A stretch of DNA of 64,000 nt, taken from the NCBI GenBank assembly GCA_030490835.1, contig CM059972.1, positions 40,465,452 through 40,529,451 of the forward strand, read 5' to 3'. Numbering within the stretch: position 1 is the stretch's first letter; each line of letters starts with the position of its first letter. Under the pieces are notes generated by a model that was not told where the DNA came from, did not search any database, and was given only the letters and a program-made list of their open reading frames with translations. This DNA is from Annona cherimola. Its lineage: Eukaryota > Streptophyta > Magnoliopsida > Magnoliales > Annonaceae. Below, one piece after another: positions 23,374 to 35,621 of this stretch. Made by a program: the position numbers and the translations under genes.

Positions 23374-26300
23374 TATCCTCATGTCCCTATTTTGAGGTTT
23401 TTAAAACAAATGATATGCATATATGTTTCTAACCCTCTGTCAGGTGACACTTACCAAGTGATCATCCTTTCATAGGAAAGAAACCCTTCATGTAACTACA
23501 CCGCTAGCTAGGCGGTTGTCCATGATCCTGCTCCCATTTCAGAGAGAGCACCGTTGGCCTCCTGCCTTCCCTTAGTGACTTGGCCACAGGTAGAGGGTTG
23601 GCCTTGGTATGCAACCGTCTCGGTCTGCAACCACCTCCACCATGGGCCTAGTACGTGATTCCTGTGCACACTCGTTTGTATTTGCATCGTTATGCTATCA
23701 TGATTTCATAAAATCAACACATTCTTAAATCTATGTGATTTTTCAAATAAAAGCTTGATATCATGATCCATTGCAGTCCTCAGACTAAGTCCATCTCAAA
23801 TTGAGAACTGGACATAATTATTTTTCAAAAATAAAACATTTTCATAAACCGTCTTCAAATAATAATGTTAGAATGACCACCCTTAAAGAATTTTAAAAAC
23901 ACGTTAATAAATCAATTTTACAAAATATTTATAATACTTGAAAAAATGTCATTTTCAAGAATATTTCTTGTTTATTAATAAACCATTTTTGAATCATCTT
24001 GTAAATCGATTTCGAAACATTTCAATAACTGAAAAGAATAGACTTTTCTTGTAAATATTTTTATTTCCTTTTCTGGGCTTTTATGAACAAAGGATAGGCA
24101 AACATATCTGCTTCCATTTTATTAGCATTATGTGCTTCGTCCACATACCATTCTTACCACATTGATGTAGAGAAGTGTTTGCACGATCTTTTGAATTTCA
24201 AATTAGTCATCAAATCGTTTTATAACATCAAGTATTGAGTATGTCATTCTTAAAACTCTTTTAGAAAGAAACATATGAATACAAGACATTTTTCCAAAGT
24301 ATTTCAGTCTTCAAAGAGACAGAAAGTATTTTAATAATTTATTCAAAGCATCTATATAAATTATTTTAAAACATTTATTAGTCATTTCAAATGCCCTATT
24401 TATTTACAAATGTCGTTATATGAAAAATTGTGTAATTTTTCTCAAAACCCTTTAGGAATAGAATTCCCAATGTTTATTTTCAAATATCATCTTGAAAGAG
24501 AATTAAAAACTATTTTATCATAAATGCCTTTGAAATAGCATTTCTAGGAACTGACTTATCCAGAAACCATCTTCAAGCATATCATTAATACAGAGTAAAA
24601 TCATACCTTCAAAATTTAAGCATGCTTACACTGAAGCAATGCTAAGACTTTTCATTAAAGTCATATTTTCAAAGATTAAATTCACTTACTTTGTAAGGAC
24701 AATTTAAATTCATCAATCCATGTTCTTGAAATAAAATCAACCTTCATGAAGGTTCGCTTACTTACCTTGTAAGCAATCTTGAAACATCTTAATAACACAA
24801 GTTCAATTCATTTCATCATTTAATAACAAAATACCAATTGAAAATGCTACCTAAGCATCATTATAAAGCATTTGTAATCATTTCAATTTTCCAAATGAAA
24901 TCCATATTTTCAAAAGGTTGCTTGCTTACCTGAGTCGATCCTTTGTGCTTTCCGTCCCTCGCTTTTTCCTTCAACTCACATATATGTGTCACATGGGTTT
25001 AATCTCATATGGCCCATAACATGCTAACTTTAAATCGTTCTTTCCTTAACATTAGCACTTGTATTTTCCTATGATCACATATTCATACAAATTTAATACA
25101 TGGGTTGTTTCTTTCCTTCTATACTTATATTTTGCGTAGGAATTTCTTGAAATTACTCAAGATATCCTTTCATATCCTATAACATGCAAGTTTTCTATCA
25201 AAACTTTATTTGGAATGATTATCCACATTTCTTATTCAACCATACATACCCTTTTTAATAACTATTAATATTTACTTTCCTCAATAGTGACATAATACAT
25301 ACCTACCTATATAGGTATAGCAATTGTTCATTTATTTTATTAAATACCCACGTTTAAGGTATTTATTGACTTAAATTTTCAAGGAACTTGCTTATATTCA
25401 AATCTTTGAATTTACATTCATCTTTTTAACAACCACATACGTTTACAACTTAGTGGTAATGTATTGTTTCATTTAATCTCCATGTTTAGAGTTCTTAACT
25501 TATGAAATTATTCAAATAGCTTGTTTACAACCTTTAACAAGCCAAGTTCACTCTAAATTTTTGAAAGGGTAATCCATTTCAATTTAGCCACATATACATA
25601 CATAGTTGTCATATATTACTCCTACCCTTTCATTACTTTGCATGTAAATATAAAAGAATTATCAACCAACAATTCTTATAATTATCTTAAGGGTTTATAT
25701 AAGATCTATAGCAAGCTAAATTAAATCAAAATTTATCCTTATTGTTTATCCCCTTTTACAAAACAGCCCTATATAATCTCATATTTCCAAATTTCATTTA
25801 TGAAATTTACACCTTAACTATACATACATAAGGTGCTATCAATCAACCATTCTTATAACCATTTGTAGGGCTTGTTTATGATTTATAATACCCTAAATTC
25901 ACATAAAATTTTTGAAACTTAAATATAACAGAAATTTAAACCTATACATGATTTGGGCGTCCACTTGAAGGTATACTCACATATGATATATTTTTAATTC
26001 ATTAACCCTTGGAGCTATTAATTCATCATATATCATTAAATTAAATCAAAATAAACAGAAATTCCTCCCTTCCATCCAGATTGCACATCCCCATTAATTA
26101 GGCAGAAATTTATTTTTTTTTCTTATGCAGTTTGGACGTTCCATTAATGGCAGAAATACATATTTTTCTTATGCAGGTTGGACGTCCAATTATCATAGCA
26201 TAAATATTTTTTTCCTTCATATACTGCTGGACGTTAATTGGGCATGAAACAATTATTACAACATACCTGTTGGACGTAATTGGAGCAGAGAATAATTAAA

Positions 26301-26595
26301 ACAAAAACCTAGCATTCATACCTGAAAATGGACGTCCCTGTTGCCCTTTTGAAATTTCCATTTTTTTCTCTTTCTTTCAGCCCGTTAAACCCCTTTTCCA
26401 TTGCTGCCATTACCTATTTATAAGGAAGCTGAAATCTGCCCCTTTTTATTTGCCACCAAATTTCTACATTGAGCTGGCATAAAATGGACCATCCACCCTC
26501 TCTTCTCATCAATAAATCTGGATCATTCAAAGCATTTCTTGTTGCCCAAGTTTCCATGCTCCTATGGACTACCTACTGCCCTGAATTTCCACCCT

Positions 26596-26600
26596 ATACT
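26596..26600. repeat. TSD of solo LTR C, left copy
   Basis: ATACT before TGTTGG at 26601; the same five bases follow CCAACA at 44838-44842. Confidence 0.9.
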
Positions 26601-29549
26601 TGTTGGAAACATGTGGAAAATAAGCCAAGTTTATGTTTTAATGATTAACAAACCAATTTGAGTAAGTGTTGGTGTGAAACCCTAACCCAAGTAAGCCATA
26701 TGTATTCATTGAACATGTATTTGATGATTATTTATGAATTATGGAATTATGAAGGTATTTTATGATTTTTGTTAATTATGGCAATTAGGGTTATGGTTAG
26801 CATTAATGATGTGATTAAGCATTTTAAGCCCAAATGAGATAATGGGTTTAGAATGAATTATTTGTGATTTAAGTGTGTAATTATATCATGAAAAATCATT
26901 TTTCGTGATTTAAAATGAATTATGAAAATAAAGATGGAAATTGTCAAGTGTGAAGGAAAATATTGGAAAATTCATAACTTAACGCCTAAAAGGCGGATTC
27001 AAGTGAAATTTGAAATAAATATTGTTAATATTAGGCTTGGTATTATGGAATGAAAATATTATGAAAATTCTTGATGAAATGAGAATTATGAATTTTTTTA
27101 AGTATATGTTCATTTCAACCGTTAACTTTAAACGGCTATATTGGGAGCTAGAAAACACGGATTGAGTTGAAATTTGAAACGGTTGAATAAAATTATGAGA
27201 TGTTTATGTTGAATGGATTGGATTAAGCATGACATGTTGGGAAAGTGCCTGCGTAGAAAAAGGTGGCTATGGTTGACTTATGCTCCAAGAGAGTACCATA
27301 TCATAAATGCAAAGGTGCATGACTTGATGGCATGGAATTAAATAAGTTATGAGGTGTCCATTTCAGGAATTTTTGAGGTAATTTATGCATTTAAATAAAA
27401 TTCATAATGCCATGAATTATCCAACCATTTAATGCATATTATGATGGAATTTCAAAGTCATGGAGGAGGTGTCCAAGAAGGGGACGTCCAAGGGCCTTGG
27501 GGCTGCCCAATTTGATTTTTTTTGATTTTTTAAAAATGCTAAATGTTGCAGGGATAAAATTACATGAATTTTGCAACCAATAATGGAGAGTTTCAGCAAT
27601 TAAAAAATGCAAAAAGGGGAGGATATGCAGCTGAAACCGTAGATTGCATGAGGGTGAAATAATGTGCAGAAAAATGGAAGTTTTAGCTATTTTATTAATT
27701 TTTCTTAATGCCAAATTTATGGAGGAATTAAAGGGTAATTAGGAGCATGAATTACCCATGTTTTGGTGATTTTAAAAAATGCAAAACTGCTGGAAAATCC
27801 AGCTACAAGTTGACGTGCAAAAATTGACAGCTTTGATGGTCAAGATGATGCAGATTTTGTGGATTTTGTAAAAAGTAAAAATGCAATTTTACTTGGCCCA
27901 TATTCACCCACCTCATATGGTAGATGAGGGAGCATTGAATGGGTGTGGAATTGCAGCACAAGTGGGGCCCACAGCTGGAGAAAAGCCAGCCCTACCAAGG
28001 AGTGCACGTTCACATGAGAGAGAGAGGGTTTTTGGAAATTTCCAAGTGCTGGAAATTCTTCTTCTCCAAGCAACAGCAAGCCACGAATTTTTCCAGCAAA
28101 GGAGAAGAGAAAACCAAGGGAAAAGAAGGGGGAAAAGGAGAGATTTCTCATTCGATCAAGTAAGTATCGATTATTTGATTTTTATGCATCAAATCCGAAA
28201 AGTAAATGATGTTGAAAACTAAATTATGGTCGGAACCGTAAATGGATGAATTTTGGCATGAAATTGTTTGGAAACAATCCTTATGGTATGATTAAGGAAC
28301 GACCAAATTTTCAGATTAAAAAGACAAGTATGTTGCAAATTAAAAATCCGTGAAAATTAGCCCAAACAGGGTAAAACGGGTGACAGGATCAGCTATAGAA
28401 AATAATTTTTAATACTTTTTCTACAAGGATTTTCGGGCTGAAAATTTTACAGGATATACAAGACATATTTTATAGAACATAAAAAAATTAAAAATGAGGT
28501 TTTTATGGGTATAAACAGACCCCATAAATAACGTCATTCAGGCTATCTGGAAATAGATTTTACTGTTCAGCAAGGTAAAAATGACCAAATAAATATGTAA
28601 TGTCAATATTTCGTTCTGAAAATTTTATGAAAGTTAATTGATGAAGTTATTAAGGTATGATATAAATTTCAGATCAAAAATACTTGATTTGTTATTAATT
28701 CAATATTTTAATATTTCAGCACGCCTGATTTCACCATATGTGGTTAGTTTGAGAAAGAAATCAAAAAGAAATATGAAACCTATTTATAAATGATCCAAAT
28801 TGATTTATGTGTTAAATAATTAAATATGGATCAAGAAAAGTGAGATTATATGCTGAAATTTCGTATTTATATAATGACCAAAGGTTATGTGTCAAAAGAC
28901 ACGTTAAACGGGTGAAAAGTGGGTTCCAAACTAACTGTTTTGGAAACCTATGGAAAATGGATTTAAACCTCATAAAAATACCTTAAATGCAGCGGTAATT
29001 AAGGGTAATTAACCCGCTGAAATATGGATTAAACCTCTGACTTAGAAAAGTTTATGAAATCCATTATGTATATGTTGCCTAATGGGCATATATGAAAGAA
29101 CAGATATGCAAGGGTGATCAATAACTTGTGAAATTTACTTTTGTGCAAAAATGCATGAAAATATGATATATTTCATGAATATATATCTTTTTAGAACTTC
29201 ATGAAGTTAATTTCCAATTTTGGAATTATGTAATGAAGCCTAAGGTCATAACGGGCGCTCGGAATGGGCACCGATGTATGAATTTTGGAAAAAATATAAA
29301 AGATGGTTAAATGAAGGTTAATGAACCTATGTATGATAGTCAATGGATGCATTTTATATGGTTGAATGGATACCCTATTTATGGGGTTATATATGTTATG
29401 TATTAGCCAATGAAATGCATAAAAATGTGCTATTTATGTTTAATGACTTAGAAGACAAATGAAGGATATATGTTAATGAAAATGGGTTGGAAAACTAAAT
29501 GGAATGCAATGACAAGAAATATATGAAAAACCATATTATGTTCATGTAG

Positions 29550-29592
29550 GCAAGGAAAAGAATGGAAGGAAAAGGGATTATGGCGATCTCAG
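29550..29592 (+). other. Candidate mini-exon in LTR D
   Basis: An acceptor-like TTCATGTAG| precedes 43 purine-rich bases ending CGATCTCAG, then |GTAAGCAAGC. The block is almost identical in E and L, whereas in E the sequence just before the acceptor is unrelated. The boundaries of conservation therefore match the putative splice sites. Confidence 0.42.
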
Positions 29593-30668
29593 GTAAGCAA
29601 GCAAACTTTCTAAAATGTCATTTTCTTTCTATGTGATTGATATGATTGAAACGTCTATGTTTATGCTTATGTTTTATTGAAATGGGCAAGCACAAGTTTT
29701 GAATATGACGGCTTTAATGCAAAACCATAAGTTTTGAAAAATGATGACTTTAATGAAAAGTCTTGAGGTTGCTTCATGGGAGGCAAGCGACACTTTTTAA
29801 GATAAATAATTTATCCTAAGTGTTGCCAAGGATGGGAATGCTTCATGTTAATGGAATTGAGAAATTTTTCTTATGAGTAAGCAAGTTCTCCATGTTAATG
29901 TTGTTTTAAGGATTTCATGTTTGATATCGATGGTTTTAAGAATTTGCTTTTAAGGAAGCAAATTCTATATGATATTGTTCAACAGCGTTTCATAAGAAAA
30001 AGGGAATTTTATCCTTTTTCACAAAATATTGATTATAAATGAGTTTTGAGTTATTTTTACAATAACTCGTGATAAACAATGATGAAAAAGATTTGTTTTA
30101 CTAGGTCAAGATAATTAAATAATAAATGATGTTTTGGACATAGTCTATATGTTTTGAAATGATGTTTGAAAAGTTTTGGTTTCTTTTAGAAAAGGAAATC
30201 AATGTTGAAAATGTTGAAAAGATATTTCTACGGATGTGTTGAAAGGAATTTATGGATGACCAACCTCCTATGATTGATTTCCTAAAATGGTTTAATTTCA
30301 GGTTGCTTGATGGCATGCAAAAGACTATGCAATTTTCCTCTATGCAAAAATGATTGATATGTGGATAATTATTAAATTTTTAGGTTATAGACAAGGGGAT
30401 AGCATAATTGCATAACTTTTGTAAACAAAAGGTCCTGAAATAGAAACTAAGAAAATATTAGAGAAAAATATGTTTTATTTGTGGAAATTCAAAGGATTTG
30501 AAATTCTTTTGATTAAAAGGATTTTAAGATGTATGGGTTCTCAAATGTTTCAAATGTTTATCAAAATACTTTACTCAAAACGTTTTTGAAAGAATTTAAG
30601 GAAGGTCATCCTAAAACTGGATTTCAAATAACAACTTGTTAAAGTGGGTGCTCTCGCTTACAAGTTGA

Positions 30669-30850
30669 CACAGACTGCGGTCTGTGATGTGTTTTTGAAA
30701 ATAATTGTTAAATATAGACTTCGGTCTAAGATTTTTGTGCATATGGATACAGGCTGCGGTCTATGATCCCGGTTTAAAAGAACATGGGCTGCGGTCTGTG
30801 GTTCTTCAAACCAAAACGGACTGTGGTTCGTCAGGATAACGTACGGTGCA
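30669..30850 (+). repeat. Hairpin array with UUCG/UGCG loops in LTR D
   Basis: Five stem-loops in 180 bases: CACAGAC-TGCG-GTCTGTG (30669-30686), TAGAC-TTCG-GTCTA (30715-30728), then AGGC-TGCG-GTCT, GGGC-TGCG-GTCT with G-U pairs, and ACGGAC-TGTG-GTTCGT. C(UUCG)G is an exceptionally stable RNA tetraloop. E carries the homologous array at 52293-52462. Confidence 0.6.
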
Positions 30851-31358
30851 CCGGTACAAGGAACAGGCTGGTTGTAGAGCACGGTTGGGATGACCGGGTC
30901 CCACTCTACATAAGGCCAAGTCGCAAAGGGATGGCAGGAGTGCCAGCGGCGCCCTCCCTAAGATGGGAGCAGGATGAATAAACAGCCGCTGGGCTAGCGT
31001 GTTGTTAAGGATTCTCTTCCAAAAGGTAGCATGATCACTTGCTAAGTGTCACTACTGGATGGAGAGAAATGCATTTGCTTATGTTTTATTTCTAAAAAGC
31101 CCAAAGATTGGGTCATGAAAATATGATTTTATGAAAGTATCCTAAAGGGATTTTTATAAAATGGTTACCCTAAAAGAATGGGTGTTTTACACAAAAGTGT
31201 AAATAACAAGAATTAAAGGAAATGTGTTTATGCAAATGCATTTATGAAAATGGTTTATGTATTTTATTTTCCTTGTTTGCTATAAACAAGCCCCAAGACG
31301 GGGAATTATGAAAAGGATTTATGTTCATTTGTAAGAGAGCCTAAATAAAGAATGTTTT

Positions 31359-31861
31359 TGGATATAAAAATGTCCTTTGCCGAGAAAGGCTTATGTGATT
31401 GATGTTTAAGGACAAATGAATGTCCATTGCCAATAAGGTTATGTAAAAGATGTTTTGAGACATGAAATGTCTCTTGATTTTATGATGGCTTATGTGAATG
31501 ATGTTATGAGACATAAAATGTCTCTTGGCTAAAGAATTTTATGATGGTTTATGTTAATAATGTTTTGAGACACGAGATGTCTCCTTTGCCTAAGTATTTA
31601 TGTTGTTTTGGACGCAAAATGTCCACTGGCAACCGATGATTTCATGTAATGACTATGAACATTAAAAATGTTCATATAAGATTAAAGAGAACTCATTAGA
31701 GAAGGTAAAATGTATATGTATTGTCTTAACAAGCCCAGGCGTGGCTTGTAAATGATGTTAAGAATGAATGCTTTATGAAAACGTTCAAGGACATAGAATT
31801 GTCCTCAAGAACACGGAATTTCATGATGATTTTTTTAGGACATATACATGTCCTCATGGAA
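31359..31861 (+). repeat. Covarying dyad array in LTR D
   Basis: About nine short inverted repeats with 3-6 base loops at intervals of 50-80 bases: GAGACAT-GAA-ATGTCTC, GAGACAT-AAA-ATGTCTC, TGAACAT-N5-ATGTTCA, AGGACA-N6-TGTCCT, AGGACAT-ATAC-ATGTCCT and others. Stem bases differ between units but both arms change together. Confidence 0.7.
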
Positions 31862-31991
31862 CAAGGTATTCTCGATGTTTATGAAAAAGGTTTTCAAGAA
31901 GCCTTGCCCTAAAGATAAAATGCTTGCTTACTGAGTTGTCACTCATGTTTTGTTTTCCAAACCCTTAGACAGGTACCGAGGAAACTCAGAA

Positions 31992-31996
31992 GGTTG
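31992..31996. repeat. TSD of element A, left copy
   Basis: GGTTG before TGTTGG at 31997; the same bases follow CCAACA at 42668-42672. The paralogous LTR L has the uninterrupted site at 62642-62646, an empty-site control. Confidence 0.95.
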
Positions 31997-32122
31997 TGTT
32001 GGAAACAATGTTCAAAATAAAACAAATTGACCAAGGATTGAGTTTTGATGATTAACAAGAACTAATTTGAGTATATATATATGACTAATATGTTTGCCAA
32101 GTGTTTAAGGAAAGCAGAGAAG

Positions 32123-32960
32123 TCAAGTCGATCTTCGAGTCGACTTGAACTTCGACTTGGGAGTGAAGTCGATAGTGAAGTCGACTCCACAAACGACTTC
32201 AAACAAGCCAAAACTGGAAGAGTTGAAAATGGAATTCTGACGAGTGAAGTCGCAGGCCAAGTCGACTCCACATGCGACTTGGGTAGTCAAGTCGCATACG
32301 AAGTCGACTCTAGCATCGACTTCAAAGTGCACAAAAATGTCCAGCGTTGAAATCTGGCTCCCGAAGATTACGAAGTCGCAGACGAAGTCGACTCCAAGTG
32401 CGACTTGGGCGAAGTCGAAAACCAGGTCGACTCCAACTTCGACTTGAGAAGTTTTGAGGTCTAAGCTAAAGTTTCAAAGCATATTCAAGACATCCATTTG
32501 AAGTTTCTCACATACAAATGAGATGTAAAGACTACTCTTAAAGAGAAACTTAAGTTTTGAAGATCAAAGCAAGAATCTAAGTACAAATTCAAATCAAGTC
32601 TATCAAGCTCAAAGAAAATCTTCAAGCTAGCTTCCAAATGGAGTAATATCCAAGTTGTGAAGACCAAGTGAGTCCAAAGCAAAGCAAGGAACATACATAT
32701 ATTGTACAAGGACTCAAAGCTTTCAAATGGTTTGCAAGATTCAAGACATTTCAAGTGAGGATCAAGGCGTTTTTGCAATAGATCAAGCCAAGTCGCAACC
32801 CAAGTCGACTTCAGGATCAACTTAAGTTAAAGTCTGAAAGCCAAGTCGACCCAAGTCTCAGACTTGAGTTTCTAAAGAACCCAAGTCGCAAGCCAAGTCG
32901 ACTCCATGTGCGACTTGGAAACCAAGTCGCAGGCCAAGTCGACTTCATCTTCGACTTGGA
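32123..32960 (+). repeat. GTCGAC-centred dyad array in U3 of element A
   Basis: Ten units of about 36 bp, six in 32123-32444 and four in 32787-32960. A typical unit is an outer pair AAGTCGCA...TGCGACTT around a central AAGTCGACT palindrome. Outer arms vary (CAAGTCGA/TCGACTTG, GAAGTCG/CGACTTC) but usually still pair. The 3' LTR repeats it at 41041-41879, and B and C have versions of it. Confidence 0.75.
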
Positions 32961-33041
32961 GTATAACGGTCAAATTTTTGAACGTTGGAGTTCATTTATT
33001 GCACGCCAACCACTCCTACAACGTTCCAATCTTCCTCATTC

Positions 33042-33050
33042 TATAAAAAG
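33042..33050 (+). promoter_or_regulatory. TATA box of 5' LTR (element A)
   Basis: TATAAAAAG about 80 bases downstream of the last dyad. The TATATAAGG of B and C is at the same place in their LTRs. Transcription would start about 30 bases further on. Confidence 0.65.
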
Positions 33051-33750
33051 ACATTCAAATGAACGTGAGAAATAAGAATACTCACTACTCTAAGGATCAT
33101 AGAGAGAAAAGAAGTGCAAGAAAGACTTTCAAATCCCTTTTCTCCATATTTGAGTGTTTCAAAGGAAGAAGGAGCTTCAAACCGCAAGTTGTTTCAACGA
33201 TCATCATCCCAGCTGTCTTTAACTTCTTCCTCGAGCTAAATCTGCCTACACAAATCTGTAAAGTGTAGTTTCATTTATTTCATTGTCTTGTTGTATAAAT
33301 CTTGATTTATCTTGGGTAGCTAAGATCAAGTATATGCAAAGTAGGGTGTGATTGGAGTGAGACTCATCACCTACTTTTGCATGTGAGTTGTTTATGCCCC
33401 CTAGAGCTAGAATCTAGAAGAGAGCAAGTGGCTCTAGTTGTATATGCCCCCTAGAGCTTTGAATCTAGAAGAGAGCGGTGACTCTAAGTGTATTCAAGGA
33501 ATACATAGTGGAACCCAAGTCACAACGGAGTGTGAGCTTGGAAGAGTGGAGTAGGGAAGGTTTGCCCGAACCACTATAAATCTTGTGTTCTATTTTCTAT
33601 TACTGCGTTATTTTAATTTTCTCTCCATTAGCTTTCATAAGGGGATTAATTTTTGAAAGTGGTTAAGTTTTTGATTTATCAAAGATTTTTTAAAAGAACC
33701 CAATTCACCCCTCCCCTCTTGGGTTTAGCCATCAACTCGGGACCAACAAG

Positions 33751-33762
33751 TGGTATCAGAGC
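33751..33762 (+). other. Primer binding site, initiator Met-tRNA (element A)
   Basis: TGGTATCAGAGC two bases after the 5' LTR end. Confidence 0.93.
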
Positions 33763-33796
33763 AGGTCTTTGAGTTTACCAAAGAGATCCTATCAAT

Positions 33797-35599
33797 ATGG
33801 CATCCCAATCTACTTCCGTTCCCGCTTTTGCTGAAGGCCAATCCTTTACAAGGCCACCGTTGTTTGATGGGAACAATTTTGGATATTGGAAGCTTCGTAT
33901 GAAGCAACTCATCATGGCTACCGATATGGATTCTTGGATTGCTATTCAAGATGGAGTAATTTTGCCTATCGATGAACGAGCTTCCAAATGGACCGATGAG
34001 GAAGTAAGAACTGTTAAGAGCAACGCCAAAGCTATGAACTCTTTATTTTGTGCTCTTAATACTTCTGAGTATGATAGGGTATCCTCTTGCTTAACCGCCA
34101 AAGAGATATGGGATACACTAACCTCTATCTATGAAGGAACTTCTCAAGTCCAAGGGACGAGAAGAAATATCTTGATTGGAGAACTAGAGAATTTTAGAAT
34201 GCTAGAAACAGAAAATATTTCTGAAATGTTTGCTAGGTTCTCAAAGATTACTAATGCTCTAAAAGGTCTTGGAAAGGCTATTTCTGAATCTGAGCAGGTT
34301 ATGAAAATTTTAAGAGCTCTACCCGAATCATGGACCTCAAAAATCACTGCAATAGAAGAAGCCAAGGATCTTAACACATTAAAGCTTGAAGACTTAATTA
34401 GCTCTCTCATGTCACATGAGCTAATCAAGAGAAGAAATGAAGATCAACACAGGGGCAAAAGAGCAATTGCCTTAAAAGCCGCACAAGACACCGATGACAC
34501 ATCTTCTTCTCAAAACGACGATGAGATTGCCCTACTCACAAAACGCTTCAGAAAATTTGTGAGGAAAGGCAAGAATTTCAGAAGCTTCAAAGAAAGAACT
34601 CCCAGAGAAAAGAAGAAAGAATCAACCAAATGCTACCGATGTGGCGGTTCGGGACATATGCAGGCTCAATGTCCAACTCCCGAAGAAAACAAGGCAAAAG
34701 AACAAAGAAAGGATCGAGGGAACAATAGAAGATTCCAGAAATACAAAGGAAGAGGCATGTACGTAAATGATGAAGAATCTACGACGAGTAGCTCCTCAAC
34801 CGACGACATAGAGGCGGAAGAATGTGCAAGAATTTGCTGTATGGCACAAATCGAGCAAGGAGAACAAATTACCTCAACAAAAGACACAAGCAATGAAGAG
34901 GTAAGCTCTAAACTCTCCCTTTCTGAATCAAGTTATTCTTCCTTTCAAGAATGCCTCAAATGTACTGAATTAGATGAACTACAAACTGCATATGATTCAT
35001 TATATGAAGAAATAAAGAAATTAGGAAGCAAGTTTACAATTAAGAAAAGACAATGTGATGCAACAATAATTGTAAATGGTAAACTTGCAGAAAGATTAGA
35101 CAAATTGAAAGATGAAAATGATCTGCTAAAAAAGGAGAACAAATCATTAAATGAATCATTAGCTAAGTTCTCTAATCCAGGAGAAAGCGTCAAAATGTTT
35201 TTGAATATGACCTCCCAAACACATAAAAGAGGTCTTGGGTATCATACATTTGAGCAAGGAGAAAGTAGCAAATCAAATGTACAAATATTTGAGAAACATC
35301 AAACTAAAAATGCATCTATATACAAGCCACAAAAGAAAAATTTTAAGTGGACTAGAAGACCAATAATGGAACCATTGCATACTTGGAGGCTTACTCCAAG
35401 ATTACCTATGGCTTGTAATTTCTGCAATAACATGGGGCACAAAACTTACAAATGTAATTTTAAGAAATTATATGACCATGGTGCAAAATTAGTTTGGGTT
35501 CCAAGAAACACAAGATTTGAGCTTTCAAAGTTAGAACAACAAAGAATGATCTATATTACTAACCCAAATGGACCCATAAAATGGGTACCAAGAAGATAA
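33797..35599 (+). CDS. gag: Copia gag polyprotein, 600 aa (element A)
   Basis: Intact gag starting [14 protein letters not shown], 34 bases after the primer site; this ATG is conserved in B. Residues about 20-220 are the copia gag domain ([35 protein letters not shown]). A zinc knuckle [14 protein letters not shown] is at 279-292, a charged coiled-coil at about 430-490, and a second CX2CX4HX4C knuckle [14 protein letters not shown] at about 540-553. Two separate knuckles fit the SIRE lineage. The stop TAA at 35597-35599 overlaps the pol frame, which is open from 35580, and pol lies in the +1 frame. The same overlap exists in B, so it is not a private mutation. Confidence 0.95.
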   Translation: MASQSTSVPAFAEGQSFTRPPLFDGNNFGYWKLRMKQLIMATDMDSWIAIQDGVILPIDERASKWTDEEVRTVKSNAKAMNSLFCALNTSEYDRVSSCLTAKEIWDTLTSIYEGTSQVQGTRRNILIGELENFRMLETENISEMFARFSKITNALKGLGKAISESEQVMKILRALPESWTSKITAIEEAKDLNTLKLEDLISSLMSHELIKRRNEDQHRGKRAIALKAAQDTDDTSSSQNDDEIALLTKRFRKFVRKGKNFRSFKERTPREKKKESTKCYRCGGSGHMQAQCPTPEENKAKEQRKDRGNNRRFQKYKGRGMYVNDEESTTSSSSTDDIEAEECARICCMAQIEQGEQITSTKDTSNEEVSSKLSLSESSYSSFQECLKCTELDELQTAYDSLYEEIKKLGSKFTIKKRQCDATIIVNGKLAERLDKLKDENDLLKKENKSLNESLAKFSNPGESVKMFLNMTSQTHKRGLGYHTFEQGESSKSNVQIFEKHQTKNASIYKPQKKNFKWTRRPIMEPLHTWRLTPRLPMACNFCNNMGHKTYKCNFKKLYDHGAKLVWVPRNTRFELSKLEQQRMIYITNPNGPIKWVPRR

Positions 35600-35621
35600 G
35601 ATTTATTTGCTTATTTTTCAG
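35580..35621 (+). promoter_or_regulatory. Gag-pol junction: +1 frame overlap with splice-like signals
   Basis: The gag frame ends at 35599 and the pol frame opens at 35580, leaving a 20-base overlap in the +1 relation. Removing 35585-35621 (TGG|GTACCAAG...TTATTTTTCAG|ACA) would join the frames exactly, and B has the same bases at the borders. At 37 nt this would be too short for an ordinary plant intron, so +1 frameshifting or a longer intron with another donor are alternatives. Confidence 0.45.

Larger units (their letters stand above)
31997..33748 (+). repeat. 5' LTR of element A
   Basis: 1752 bp, TGTTGG...CAACA. U3 contains two dyad clusters (32123-32444 and 32787-32960) separated by about 340 bases of ordinary sequence. 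The TATA box TATAAAAAG at 33042-33050 places the clusters upstream of transcription. Downstream, a 50-bp unit starting TATGCCCCCTAGAGCT is tandemly duplicated (33393 and 33443). Confidence 0.95.

Noticed and set aside
27439..28222. Possible small genes in the first half of LTR D
   Set aside because: Frames overlap on both strands, lack known motifs and lie in LTR sequence whose counterpart in L is diverged without frame conservation.
31359..31861. Regularly spaced short repeats as a CRISPR array
   Set aside because: The units are dyads with changing stems and no constant repeat of 24-40 bp, and the surrounding DNA is a plant retrotransposon.
33751..33762. TGGTATCAGAGC as part of a tRNA gene
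   Set aside because: It is a primer binding site next to an LTR end; no cloverleaf surrounds it. The same holds for 2771, 17146, 53946 and 63208.
35585..35621. Accepting the 37-nt segment as a normal intron
   Set aside because: It is shorter than known plant introns; kept only as a hypothesis beside +1 frameshifting.
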